NCBI GenBank assembly: GCA_030587365.1
Contig: JAUQZE010000023.1
Span: 1 to 64,000, forward strand
Length of the DNA stretch: 64,000 nt
Direction: 5' to 3'
Origin: Candidatus Freyarchaeota archaeon
GTDB taxonomy: Archaea > Asgardarchaeota > Jordiarchaeia > Jordiarchaeales > Jordiarchaeaceae
Position numbers and translations under genes: made by a program. Numbering within the stretch: position 1 is the stretch's first letter; every line of letters starts with the position of its first letter. This document shows, one piece after another, positions 1 to 8,354 of the stretch. The notes beneath the pieces are model-generated. The model ran no database searches and was not told where the DNA came from. It saw only the letters and a list, made by a program, of their open reading frames with translations.

Positions 1-187
1 ACAGGGATTTGACTGGTTCCAGAATCATGCGGGCCATGAACAGGACGCGGCTCGAGAGGCTGATTGAGGGGAGCTTGAATTCTTGGAGCGTGAGTCCTCT
101 CCATACTGTTTCTTTGATCTCCTTGAATCGGGGGAGGTGGTGGAGGTGTTCAGGGTTGGGTCCCTCAAAAACTTCTTCGACTAACAT
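1..187 (-). CDS. Hypothetical protein, N-terminal part only (cut by window edge)
   Basis: An open frame starts with ATG at 187 on the minus strand and runs off the left edge after about 62 codons (start MLVEEVFEGPNPEHLHHLPR). Codon use looks like real coding sequence and the opposite-strand frame over the same bases looks like its shadow. It lies downstream of, and in the same direction as, the acetyl-CoA synthetase alpha gene, but the 222-base gap argues against tight coupling. I do not recognise the family from this fragment. Confidence 0.5.
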   Translation of the reverse strand, partial: MLVEEVFEGPNPEHLHHLPRFKEIKETVWRGLTLQEFKLPSISLSSRVLFMARMILEPVKSL

Positions 188-409
188 ACCCCTATTTAGA
201 CAAAAAGAGGTTAGTTAACCTAACTCCCAAAAACATAATTATTACATTGTGCCGCTTTGTTAATGGAGTGTTTTAAAGGCTTCTTCCCCCTAAAAAAGCG
301 GGAAAAAGCTGATTCACTCCGCGAAAAAATCAAGGAGAAAAATATAGGGAAAGGATTGAGGCTCGCGGTTGATTTAAGTGCGATAATCAGCCATCCCGAA
401 AGTTTATCT

Positions 410-1840
410 TTATGGTTTCTGTTTATCTAGGAATTCATGGTATTCTATCATTCTTTTTATGGCTTTTGCCGCCCGGGTCATGGTGGGCACCACGGATATT
501 CCGCGAGTGGTGTAGAATTTTCTTAGGTAGGTGGCTTCGTGTTCGCTGAACGCGGGTAGAATGGCTATCACGAAAGGTTTACCAAGTTCGTTTTTTATGT
601 AGTTTGCCGCGTCTCGTATGGATTTGCGGAGGTCAACGTACCATTGAAAACCTCGGAAATGTTTACCGACTGATCTGTAACGGTCCAGCATTTCAAAAAT
701 CACGAAGTCGATGTTATCCTCAGATGCTGCAACTTTTACGACTTCTGCTATGTTGGCGAAGCGGAAAAACGCTGAAGGAATGTCCAGAGGGTTTCTGGTG
801 CTTATCCCAGCAGCTGGTACCATCTCATCGATTTTTTCCTTGGTTTCCTTTGATAGGAGGGGTATTTCTAAGCCCATTTCGACAGCCTTGTCGGTTTCCG
901 TGACACTCTCTCCGCCGCTGAAAGAAACTATTAAACCTCTTCTTCCTCTAGGGGGTGGGTTTTGCAGAAAAACCAGAAAAGTGTCTACGAGGTCTTCGAG
1001 ATCTCTGATGTTGACAGCCCCTATCTGATTTAGAGCCGCCTTCCAGATGTTTCCTGAACCCGCCAAGGAGCCGGTGTGGGATGAAACCGCGACAGCCCCC
1101 CTCTCGGTTTGCCCGCCCTTCCATACTATCACCGGCTTTTTCTTAACCGCTTCTTTTAGAGTTTCATAGAATTTTCTTCCATTCTTGGTTCCCTCAATGT
1201 AGGTGGAGATGATTTTGGTCTTTGGATCCTCAGCTAGATACTCGATAAATTCGGGGTTGTCCAAATCTATGGCGTTCCCATAGCTGACCACTTTACTGAA
1301 ACCAACTCCCCTCAGCCTCCCGGAATAAACCACCTGCTCTGTAAGCGCGCCGCTCTGAGCTATGAAGGCAACCGGTCCGGGCTTCTTGGGAAAACCCGGC
1401 ATGAAAGATAAGCCGCTCTCCGGGCAGTAAACACCCATACAGTTTGGTCCAAGTATTCGAGTGCTCCCCTTACTTGAAATTTTTAAGAGTTCCTGCTCTA
1501 GCTTTCTTCCTTCCTCGGTTCCGGTTTCGCTGAATCCAGAAGTAAAGAAATGGACGGTTTTGACTCCCTTCTCCACACATTCTCGCATAACATCGGGAGT
1601 GTACTTCGCCGGAAGTGTAACTGAGGCAAAGTCAATGTCATCGTTGATGTCCAGAATGCTTTTGTAACATTTGAAGTTGAGGATGCTGTCTCGGTTCGGA
1701 TTAACCGCGTAGACTTTTCCTTTATAACCCGTAACTCCGGGGGCTGAAAGATAGAAGAAAGAACCCTCACTGGCGCCAATAATAGCAATAGACTCGGGGT
1801 GAAACAGCCTCTCAAAGTACTCGAATTTCTCACGTTCCAA
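410..1840 (-). CDS. Acetyl-CoA synthetase (ADP-forming) alpha subunit / CoA-binding acyl-CoA synthetase
   Basis: The family converts acyl-CoA, ADP and phosphate to acid, CoA and ATP, the usual archaeal step for gaining ATP from acetyl-CoA. In order the 476 residues show an N-terminal CoA-binding Rossmann domain (FHPESIAIIGAS, about residues 13-25), a succinyl-CoA-ligase-like domain with GPNCMGVY, and the phosphohistidine region AVSSHTGSLAGS (about residue 255), whose His is the catalytic residue of alpha subunits. The length fits a stand-alone alpha subunit; no ATP-grasp beta subunit is fused to it or seen in the window. Product specificity (acetate or another acid) cannot be read from sequence alone. 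Confidence 0.88.
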   Translation of the reverse strand: MEREKFEYFERLFHPESIAIIGASEGSFFYLSAPGVTGYKGKVYAVNPNRDSILNFKCYKSILDINDDIDFASVTLPAKYTPDVMRECVEKGVKTVHFFTSGFSETGTEEGRKLEQELLKISSKGSTRILGPNCMGVYCPESGLSFMPGFPKKPGPVAFIAQSGALTEQVVYSGRLRGVGFSKVVSYGNAIDLDNPEFIEYLAEDPKTKIISTYIEGTKNGRKFYETLKEAVKKKPVIVWKGGQTERGAVAVSSHTGSLAGSGNIWKAALNQIGAVNIRDLEDLVDTFLVFLQNPPPRGRRGLIVSFSGGESVTETDKAVEMGLEIPLLSKETKEKIDEMVPAAGISTRNPLDIPSAFFRFANIAEVVKVAASEDNIDFVIFEMLDRYRSVGKHFRGFQWYVDLRKSIRDAANYIKNELGKPFVIAILPAFSEHEATYLRKFYTTRGISVVPTMTRAAKAIKRMIEYHEFLDKQKP

Positions 1841-2082
1841 AAAACCACCAATTTTTCAGAATCTTTAACAATACAAATCAAAAGTTTGGATATATAACTT
1901 TTCCAAACATTTTTTAGGAGAATATAACCTTCAGTTAAAAACGGAGTTCCAGAATTAGCGGTGGACATAGTTAAAGACAAGCTAAAAGAGGTCTGCGTAT
2001 CGCTTGGTTTTTATGGAATTTTTGCTTTTTGTAGTAGTCATGGCGTGAATTTAGGGGAAATAATTATCCTTTTTTTGGGGGT

Positions 2083-2092
2083 AATTTAAATA
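2083..2092 (+). promoter_or_regulatory. TATA box of the NAD kinase gene
   Basis: AATTTAAATA lies 40-50 bases before the ATG at 2132, which places a typical archaeal start of transcription near 2115 and leaves only a short leader. Confidence 0.45.
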
Positions 2093-2131
2093 AAGGTATT
2101 TTTCTCAGTTACTAGATAATAACTGATATGG

Positions 2132-3004
2132 ATGATTGATATGAACAAGAAGATTGGGATGGTTGTTAGGAAGGGTTCTCAGATAGCGGAGTCGTCCACT
2201 GAGAGTGTTTCACGATTTTTGGGAGAGAAAGGATTTGCTACTTATTTTATTGACGGTGCCGATGATGTGCAGGATGAGACTTTTTTAATAATATCGAATG
2301 GAGGAGATGGAACCGTCCTAAAAACAGCTAGGATGGTTGTTGAGAGTGGAAAAGAGGTTCCTATTTTCCCACTCAACTCGGGGACTGTGGGTTTTCTAAC
2401 TGAGGTGGATGCTCGTGAGGCGATACCGGAGCTGGAAAAAATTTTGGAGGGACGGTGCAAAGAAGAGGTGCATAGGGTATTGGATGTGTATTTGAGCGGC
2501 AGATACTTGGGTTTTGCGGTGAATGAGGTGGTCATCAGCGGCGAACATGGGAGGATACTTGACGGAAAACTCTTCCTGGATAATGTTCTTATCTCATCTA
2601 TTCGCGGTGACCGAGTGATTATTGCGCCACCCTTGGGATCGACAGCTTATAATCTCTCAGCGGGAGGGTCGATAATACATCCGAAGCTTGAAGCAATGTC
2701 CATCACCTGCGTGGCGCAGTTTTACACAACCAGATTTTTCCCACTCATAGTCCCCATAGAGAGCGAAGTAGATTTTGTATTGTCATATAAGCCCTCAGAA
2801 TATTATGTTGTTCTAGATGGTCAGATGGCGGAGAGCAACGGAAATAAAATCGATGGGGGACAGTCCATCAAAGTAAACGTCTCTAAGAAGACCTTTAAGC
2901 TCATTTACACGGAGAGATCTTTCTACGAGAGAATAAACAAAGTGATTCTGACTCAACAGGAGAAATCCACTTGGACGAAGCCGGTTCCCGGTGACGTTTA
3001 CTGA
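2132..3004 (+). CDS. nadK: NAD kinase
   Basis: Phosphorylates NAD to NADP in the cytosol. The 290-residue protein has the two signatures of the PPNK/AcoX family: NGGDGTVLKTAR near residue 54, which carries the GGDG motif, and PPLGSTAYNLSAGGSIIHP near residue 168, the NAD-binding loop. Length agrees with archaeal NAD kinases. ATG codons at 2132 and 2141 are both possible starts; neither has a strong Shine-Dalgarno site, which fits a short leader after the upstream TATA box. Flanking genes point to different directions or functions, so it looks monocistronic. Confidence 0.93.
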   Translation: MIDMNKKIGMVVRKGSQIAESSTESVSRFLGEKGFATYFIDGADDVQDETFLIISNGGDGTVLKTARMVVESGKEVPIFPLNSGTVGFLTEVDAREAIPELEKILEGRCKEEVHRVLDVYLSGRYLGFAVNEVVISGEHGRILDGKLFLDNVLISSIRGDRVIIAPPLGSTAYNLSAGGSIIHPKLEAMSITCVAQFYTTRFFPLIVPIESEVDFVLSYKPSEYYVVLDGQMAESNGNKIDGGQSIKVNVSKKTFKLIYTERSFYERINKVILTQQEKSTWTKPVPGDVY

Positions 3005-3081
3005 ACATGGGAAAATTATTTACAAATTTATAATAAATCTTACAATAATAAGAGTGTCTAGTTAGTGTAGGTGATTTATTC

Positions 3082-3483
3082 TTGAAAACTAAAACTATAA
3101 AGCAGTCTGTAATTTTTAAGGCGACCCCCCATGAAATTTATGAAGCACTAATGGATTCCCGTAAACATTCTCAGTTTACGGGCAGCGAAGCAGAAATTAG
3201 CCAAAAGGTAGGCGGAGAGTTCACAGCTTGGGACGGTTACATAATGGGAACCAATCTGGAACTCATTCCGGATGAGAAGATTGTTCAATCCTGGCGAGCT
3301 GAAGAAGAATGCTGGCCCGAGGATCATTACTCCACAGTTACCATTACTCTGAAAAGGGAAAGCGGCGGAACAAGGCTTGCCTTTAATCAAGAGGGTGTTC
3401 CTGAAGAATGCTACGAAGATATCGAGAAAGGCTGGCATGATTTCTATTGGAAGCAGCTGAAGAAATATTTAGAGAAAAAATAG
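3082..3483 (+). CDS. AHSA1-type SRPBCC (START-like) domain protein
   Basis: A 133-residue single-domain protein of the AHSA1 branch of the SRPBCC fold: N-terminal strand followed by FKATPHEIYEALMDS, then SEAEISQKVGGEFTAWDG, and a C-terminal helix ending WKQLKKYLEKK. The fold has a hydrophobic cavity; the eukaryotic relative activates Hsp90 ATPase, but prokaryotic ones are mostly of unknown ligand. Start is TTG at 3082, supported by AGGTGAT about nine bases upstream. It follows nadK by 77 bases and could be co-transcribed. Confidence 0.8.
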   Translation: MKTKTIKQSVIFKATPHEIYEALMDSRKHSQFTGSEAEISQKVGGEFTAWDGYIMGTNLELIPDEKIVQSWRAEEECWPEDHYSTVTITLKRESGGTRLAFNQEGVPEECYEDIEKGWHDFYWKQLKKYLEKK

Positions 3484-3666
3484 GCTTAGGGAGACAATTG
3501 GGTCATAATGGAAAATTTTTCAATCGAAATTTGCGACAATTCTGACATAATTCCAGCACCTTAAGGAAGGATAGTGATATTTTTCTATAAAAAAGGTCGG
3601 TAAATTGATTTTATGGTATTACTTACACAAGGGAAAGCGGCAATTCTATGACGAGTAAATTTTATC

Positions 3667-4152
3667 TTATTTTTTGAGATCAATCCATAACTCGGTTCTC
3701 GTATTTTCTGGTTTTACTTGTCTGGGATCATCTAGATACATTTCTAAGCTAAAGCGAAGTATTTTATGACCATCGGCGATTATTTTTTCTTCAATCTTTT
3801 CGTACTGTACAGCGAGATCTTCGTACGGCCCGTAAACTGTAATCTTGGCCACAAATGATTCTCCGCGCTCCTTTTTCTTTAAAGGAGCCTTAACCTTTGC
3901 GTTCTCAGCGCATGGATATCCAACGGCCCAATGATACTCATCTTCGGTCTCTGCTTCTCTTGGGTCATTATAAAACATTGTGAATATTGGGCCTTTCATT
4001 TGTGGAAACAGGTTCTGTTCTGCGGTTAATTGCATTAGTTGTGTTATTTTATCAGGAATTTGGCTATAGACTCCATTGGCTTCTAATACTATGTACTTGA
4101 ATCCAGCATCTTGTTCATATCTGATTTTGAATTTACTTTTATCCGCAGCCAA
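3667..4152 (-). CDS. GyrI-like small-molecule binding domain protein
   Basis: A 161-residue stand-alone effector-binding domain of the GyrI/AraC-E type. Evidence is the pattern of two alpha-beta halves with FTMFYNDPREAETEDEYHWAVGYP in the middle, followed by a strand pair around FVAKITVYGPYEDLAVQYEKI. No DNA-binding domain is attached, so it probably binds or hydrolyses a small molecule rather than acting as a regulator. The TTG start at 4152 is chosen because AGGAGGT sits about eight bases upstream. No operon partner is evident. Confidence 0.7.
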   Translation of the reverse strand: MAADKSKFKIRYEQDAGFKYIVLEANGVYSQIPDKITQLMQLTAEQNLFPQMKGPIFTMFYNDPREAETEDEYHWAVGYPCAENAKVKAPLKKKERGESFVAKITVYGPYEDLAVQYEKIEEKIIADGHKILRFSLEMYLDDPRQVKPENTRTELWIDLKK

Positions 4153-4634
4153 ATTTTTTACCTCCTACTTTTCTGGTAATAGTAGAACCCTACCGATATT
4201 TAAAAACCGCAGTTTCACCCGGAGGAAAGTTTTCACTCGCACTCAATCATGACTATCCTCTACAAAAAATGGTTTGATTTTTGCTCCCTTGTTCTTGATA
4301 TAAAAAAATTGGAGACGTCTAGGTTACTTTTTTGTATATTCCGAAGTACAGAGACCCTTCACGCACCTGTTCCAACCTCAACTCACATGACTTCTTCCAA
4401 TAGGTAATGCTTTTATAAATCATTAAAAATGCTGTATTCTTCTTCTCCCTAAATCCATGTAAAGATAATATTTTGAAAATTATGTATATAGCTTTTATTG
4501 CGATTAAATTACTACTCTATCAATATGATAAGACTTTAATTTTCAAAGCCAAACACTTATATAATTTTAATGGTTAGTAGACTAATCGTTTAAACCTTTT
4601 TTGCTTATTTTATTGATGAGATGGAGTTGGTGCG
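4153..4634. other. Intergenic stretch, 482 bases
   Basis: AT-rich and divergently flanked. The left end carries the ribosome site of the GyrI-like gene and the right end the TATA box and palindrome before the FKBP gene. No open frame or RNA gene was recognised between them. Confidence 0.5.
4556..4585 (+). promoter_or_regulatory. TATA box and overlapping palindrome before FKBP gene
   Basis: CTTATATAAT at 4556-4565 is a good archaeal TATA box. Eight bases further the palindrome TTAGTAGACTAA (4574-4585, five-base arms around AG) lies between TATA box and expected transcription start, a place where a repressor could act. The regulator is unknown. Confidence 0.4.
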
Positions 4635-5054
4635 ATGCCAGTTATGAAAGGAAATAAAGTAAAAGTTGAGTATATCGGAAGTTTAGATGACGGAACTATT
4701 TTTGACTCGTCTGAGGGAAAAGAGCCATTGGAGTTTGAAGCAGGCTCTGGAAGAGTAATAAAGGCTCTTGATCAGGCGGTTCTAGGGATGGAGAAGGGGG
4801 AAGAAAAAGAGATTAAGATAGAACCAAAAGATGCCTTTGGATATCGTGTTCCCGATTTGGTCAAGAAAATTCCGAGAGACAAACTTCCGGAAGAAGCAGA
4901 AGAAGGTATGATGCTTAGGTTCGTAACTCCCGAGGGAATACAAATACCGGGTCAAATAATAGAAGTAACAGACGAAGAAGCGACTATCGATTTTAACCAC
5001 CCATTAGCGGGTTTAGAATTGAACTTTAAAATAAAGATTGCAGACATTTCATAA
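4635..5054 (+). CDS. FKBP-type peptidyl-prolyl cis-trans isomerase, SlyD-like
   Basis: Cytosolic prolyl isomerase and likely chaperone. The 139 residues contain the FKBP half-barrel (KVKVEYIGSLDDGTIFDSS at the start, ALDQAVLGMEKGEEKEIKI, and NHPLAGLELNFKIKI at the end) interrupted by an insert-in-flap region (about residues 68-115) as in SlyD and archaeal short FKBPs, which usually gives chaperone activity. No signal peptide or His-rich tail. ATG at 4635 follows a TATA box at 4556, so the leader is about 45 bases. Confidence 0.9.
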   Translation: MPVMKGNKVKVEYIGSLDDGTIFDSSEGKEPLEFEAGSGRVIKALDQAVLGMEKGEEKEIKIEPKDAFGYRVPDLVKKIPRDKLPEEAEEGMMLRFVTPEGIQIPGQIIEVTDEEATIDFNHPLAGLELNFKIKIADIS

Positions 5055-5121
5055 ATTTTTATTTTTTAAAGAGTAAAAAACCAAGCAACTAATCCAACCA
5101 CGCCAGACATAATAATTATTA

Positions 5122-5211
5122 TTAGTATGGTTCACCCCCCTCTATATTCTGGAAAACACTGTATCCAAGTTTCTCTAGTTTCTTCAATAACAACCTGTTA
5201 CCGCACAACAT
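5122..5211 (-). CDS. Possible 29-residue small ORF downstream of ferredoxin
   Basis: ATG at 5211 opens a 29-codon frame (MLCGNRLLLKKLEKLGYSVF...) 20 bases after the ferredoxin stop. A very short hydrophobic frame (MSGVVGLVAWFFTL, stop near 5073) follows directly. Both could be translated in the same transcript, but they are short enough to be chance. Confidence 0.2.
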   Translation of the reverse strand: MLCGNRLLLKKLEKLGYSVFQNIEGGEPY

Positions 5212-5231
5212 ATGCGATTCGGATACCCCTT

Positions 5232-5408
5232 TTATTCTAGGAGGATAGCTCCCGCCGTACAGACGGCGATGCATTTTCCGCATCCTTCGCAATCATTTTT
5301 TACCTTTGCTTTTCCCTTGACCATTTTGATACCCTTATTGGGAAGAGGGCATTCAAATAAGCAAAAAGCGCAACCAGTACACTTATCCTCGTCGATCACT
5401 ATCCTCAT
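5232..5408 (-). CDS. 2[4Fe-4S] ferredoxin
   Basis: A 58-residue electron carrier with two complete cluster motifs: CTGCAFCLFECP (Cys 10, 13, 16, 20) and CEGCGKCIAVC (Cys 40, 43, 46, 50). ATG at 5408 is preceded by GAGGAGA at a good distance. The gene begins 45 bases after the acyl-CoA dehydrogenase on the same strand, which suggests one transcript and a redox link between the two. No extra domains. Confidence 0.88.
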   Translation of the reverse strand: MRIVIDEDKCTGCAFCLFECPLPNKGIKMVKGKAKVKNDCEGCGKCIAVCTAGAILLE

Positions 5409-5453
5409 TCATTCTCCTCTTTGTGCTTGCTTTGTGTGTATTGGTTCAGGACT

Positions 5454-6599
5454 TTATTTTATTAGTTGTCCCGCTATTACCATTCTTTGAACTTCGCTGG
5501 TTCCTTCGTATATTTCGAGTACTTTGGCGTCTCTGTAGTATCTCTCGACGGGGTAGTCTTTCATGTATCCGTAGCCTCCGTGTATCTGAACCGCGTTTGA
5601 TACGACTTGGGTGCAGATTTTTGAGGAGTAGAGCTTTGCCATGGCTACTTCTTTGGTGAACCGGGCTCCCTTGTCTTTTAGGAATGCCGCTTTGTAGGTT
5701 AGAAGGCGGGCTGCTTCTATTTGGGTCGCCATATCCGCTATCATGAATTGGACTGCTTGGAACTGGGCGATGGGTCTGTTGAACTGCTGTCTCTCCTGAG
5801 AATATTTGAACGCTTCTTCAAGGGCTGCCTGTGAGAGCCCCACGGCTTGGGCTGATGCTCCTATTCTCGCGGAGTCGAGGATGGTCATAGCTATTTTGAA
5901 TCCGTCGCCTTCTTTTCCCAAAAGGTTCTCCTTTGGTATTCTGCACTCATCAAACATTAGTTCAGAGTTAATAGCGGCACGCATACCCATCTTATTCTCT
6001 TTTGCCCCCGCGCTGAATCCCGGGGTTCCCTTCTCAACTAGGAAAGCACTTATGGGCTTTCTCTTGGCTTCCTCGGCTGATGGTGTTATAGCGAAGACGA
6101 GAGCCACTCCTGCTACTGGTCCACTTGTGATGAATATTTTGCTGCCGTTCAGTATGTATTCATCTCCCTTTGGGGTGGCGGTGGTTCTCAGGGCTTGAGC
6201 ATCGCTTCCAGCTCCTGGTTCTGTTAGTGCAAAGGCTCCTATGATTTCGCCTTTCGCTAATCTGGGTAGGAATCTTTTCTTCTGTTTTTCATTGCCGAAT
6301 TGCACAATTGGCTGGGCGCAAGCAGAGTTGTGAATCTGCAGGGTTAAACCAATCCCACAGACCACTCGGGATATTTCTTCTATCAGAATCGCGTAGCTGA
6401 CACTGTCCAGTTCTGAACCACCATATTCTTTGGGAATCTGGGCACCCAAGTAGCCCTGCTCTGCCATCTTCTTTGTTTCGTTCCAAGGAAACTCGGCCTT
6501 TTCATCCATCTCACGGGCTTTAGGGGCTAGCACAGTTTCAGCGAATTCTCTTACCGTACTTCGGATTAGTTTCTGCTCTTCAGTTAATTCAAAATTCAT
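5454..6599 (-). CDS. Acyl-CoA dehydrogenase
   Basis: FAD enzyme that oxidises acyl-CoA to enoyl-CoA. The 381 residues follow the classic layout: N-terminal helical domain (ELTEEQKLIRSTVREFAE), middle beta domain with ALTEPGAGSDAQ for FAD and substrate, and C-terminal helical domain ending QIHGGYGYMKDYPVERYYRD. The catalytic base is present as Glu 365 in IYEGTSE, as in short-chain and butyryl-CoA dehydrogenases. GAGGTG precedes the ATG at 6599. A ferredoxin gene follows in the same direction; no ETF genes are nearby, so the electron acceptor is open. Confidence 0.93.
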   Translation of the reverse strand: MNFELTEEQKLIRSTVREFAETVLAPKAREMDEKAEFPWNETKKMAEQGYLGAQIPKEYGGSELDSVSYAILIEEISRVVCGIGLTLQIHNSACAQPIVQFGNEKQKKRFLPRLAKGEIIGAFALTEPGAGSDAQALRTTATPKGDEYILNGSKIFITSGPVAGVALVFAITPSAEEAKRKPISAFLVEKGTPGFSAGAKENKMGMRAAINSELMFDECRIPKENLLGKEGDGFKIAMTILDSARIGASAQAVGLSQAALEEAFKYSQERQQFNRPIAQFQAVQFMIADMATQIEAARLLTYKAAFLKDKGARFTKEVAMAKLYSSKICTQVVSNAVQIHGGYGYMKDYPVERYYRDAKVLEIYEGTSEVQRMVIAGQLIK

Positions 6600-6987
6600 A
6601 TTAACACCTCAGAGAATAATAACAAATTTTCAAACCAGTATTTATGTTAAAAGCATAAACTAATGAATTTGAGTTACCATTTAGCGTATTTAAGTTTAAT
6701 GATTTTTATCCCATTTGGAATAATCTTTTAAACCATTCAAAGGAACCATTGTCTTTGGCGTCAGAGGAATTGAGGTGGTTTCCCGAAAATGTCTTCATTT
6801 TGCCGAAAAGTTTAGCTCATAAAGTTATAGAATCAGTTATTTAAACCGTTCTTTAAAAACCCTACACAATTAACCACAAAAGAGTAAAAGCGATTGGATT
6901 CGTATTTAGATTATTCTAAGTAATGATTCAAATTTTTATCCAGATTAATTAAGATGGAATTTCTTTTTCCAGATGTTCGGAAGACTG
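6600..6987. other. Intergenic stretch, 388 bases
   Basis: AT-rich spacer between two minus-strand genes. It must hold the acyl-CoA dehydrogenase promoter near its left end; otherwise no open frame, repeat or RNA gene was seen. Confidence 0.4.
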
Positions 6988-7641
6988 CTACGCGGTTGGC
7001 AGAGGGCTGGAAGGTTGCACCAGTTTTATGGTGATCAGTCGGGTGTGTATCTTGTATTTCCCCTCATTTTTTTCTATTATTTCAGATTTTACTAGTTTTC
7101 CTAAAGCATTCTCCGCAGCATTCTCGTTTATTCCCAATTCTTGGATTAAATCATCCTTGGTTACTTCGACTTTTTCAACTATAAACTCCAAAATTTTCCC
7201 TATCGCGGTTGAGGAATCACATCCTAGAAGGTCACAGATTTTACGGCCTTCCGGGTAGTTTAATTTTAACGAGTTGATGCTATAATCATCGGCGTCTAGG
7301 TAGTCGAACCATCCTGCGAAGGCGGCGAACCGTCCAACCAGGGAGAGTTGGGCTAAGGCAACCTTTTGCTCGCTGATAAACTTTAGGATGATAGATATGC
7401 CTGTTGATACGCGTAGAATTAGGTGGTTTCCAGTTGAAAGAAAATCGCCCACCCTCAATTGGGGGAGAAGGTGAATTAGTTCTTTCAATATTTCGTTGTC
7501 GGCGAAGTTTTCTTGATATAGGATTTTCCCTGAGGCGGTAACCACCGCCCCGCCAAGCGGCCTTCCAGAGCCGCACTGTGCGAAAACATTTTTGAAAGCC
7601 AGTTTAGAGTTTATCTCCAAAGGAACCACCTGAGGGAACAT
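6988..7641 (-). CDS. Roadblock/LC7-like domain fused to a winged-helix domain
   Basis: 217 residues in two parts. Residues about 1-120 look like a roadblock/longin-type alpha-beta domain: a strand-turn-strand GGAVVTASGKILYQE, a helix, then further strands around HLILRVSTGISIILKF. Residues about 130-205 look like a winged helix (KDDLIQELGINENAAENALGKLVKSEIIEK). Roadblock proteins of the MglB type regulate small GTPases, and this gene begins 47 bases after a Ras-like GTPase on the same strand, so it is a candidate GTPase partner. A winged helix on such a protein could couple it to DNA or to another protein. The fold assignment is by pattern only. Confidence 0.55.
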   Translation of the reverse strand: MFPQVVPLEINSKLAFKNVFAQCGSGRPLGGAVVTASGKILYQENFADNEILKELIHLLPQLRVGDFLSTGNHLILRVSTGISIILKFISEQKVALAQLSLVGRFAAFAGWFDYLDADDYSINSLKLNYPEGRKICDLLGCDSSTAIGKILEFIVEKVEVTKDDLIQELGINENAAENALGKLVKSEIIEKNEGKYKIHTRLITIKLVQPSSPLPTA

Positions 7642-7688
7642 ATTCTAAACTATTTTTGGAATGAACAGTTATCTCCCCAGAGTTCCTT

Positions 7689-8234
7689 TTATGCCGCTTT
7701 TTTACTGACAGTGAGATAGGTCATTGCAACAATTTTTACTAGATTTTTCAATAGTTCCTCGGTGCCCTCGCCATGAAGTGCTGAGGTTTCGTAGTATTCT
7801 ATTTTTAAGTTGTCACAGAATTTCTTTGATTTCTCTGTGGAGATGTGCCCTTTATCCACTTTTCTAATATCTATTTTATTTCCTACTATTATCTTGGGAA
7901 TATCGTAAATATTTTCCTGCTTCATCAATTTAAGCCATTCGTTGAGGCCATCAAGTGTACTTGGCTGGGTAACATCAAACATCAGAACCGCGGCCTTAGC
8001 ACCCTTATAGAAGACGCCGGAAATCTCACGGAACTGGATTTGACCCCCAATGTCCCAAAAATGCAAAGATATTTCCTGTTCGGCGTGTTTTGCGTCTATT
8101 TGTCCGAAATCCACGCCAATTGTGCACTTGTATATGGGGTCAACGAGTCCTTCAGTATATCTTTGTTTTAGCGTAGTTTTTCCGACTCCACCCTCTCCTA
8201 AAATTAATACTTTGAATACGTATTTGCCTGGCAT
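7689..8234 (-). CDS. Ras/Rab-like small GTPase
   Basis: A 181-residue GTPase with all nucleotide-binding motifs: P-loop GEGGVGKT (residues 13-20), switch I Thr in CTIGVDF, G3 WDIGGQ, G4 NKID and G5 ETSA. It is full length for the Ras superfamily and closest in style to Rab-like GTPases that are abundant in Asgard archaea. The tail ends VSKKAA with no C-terminal cysteine, so it is not prenylated in the eukaryotic way. Gly-Gly replaces the usual Ala-Gly in the G3 motif next to the catalytic Gln. GAGGTAAA precedes the ATG. It probably forms an operon with the roadblock-like gene downstream. Confidence 0.92.
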   Translation of the reverse strand: MPGKYVFKVLILGEGGVGKTTLKQRYTEGLVDPIYKCTIGVDFGQIDAKHAEQEISLHFWDIGGQIQFREISGVFYKGAKAAVLMFDVTQPSTLDGLNEWLKLMKQENIYDIPKIIVGNKIDIRKVDKGHISTEKSKKFCDNLKIEYYETSALHGEGTEELLKNLVKIVAMTYLTVSKKAA

Positions 8235-8354
8235 GCGATTTACCTCACTTACAGATTTGTCGTCGGGATTCTTATTTTCCGCTAAGAATAAATAGCTTTT
8301 GTTACTTAAGAGTTTTTATCCATATTTGCGATAATGATTATGGGGTTTTAATAT

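Noticed and set aside
9..218. Plus-strand frame of 69 codons
   Set aside because: It is antisense to the partial minus-strand gene at 1-187, which has the better codon pattern.
1920..2090. Short plus-strand frame with KNGVPELAVDIVKDKLKEVC
   Set aside because: It has no start or ribosome site and ends soon; it may be an old remnant, but evidence is too thin.
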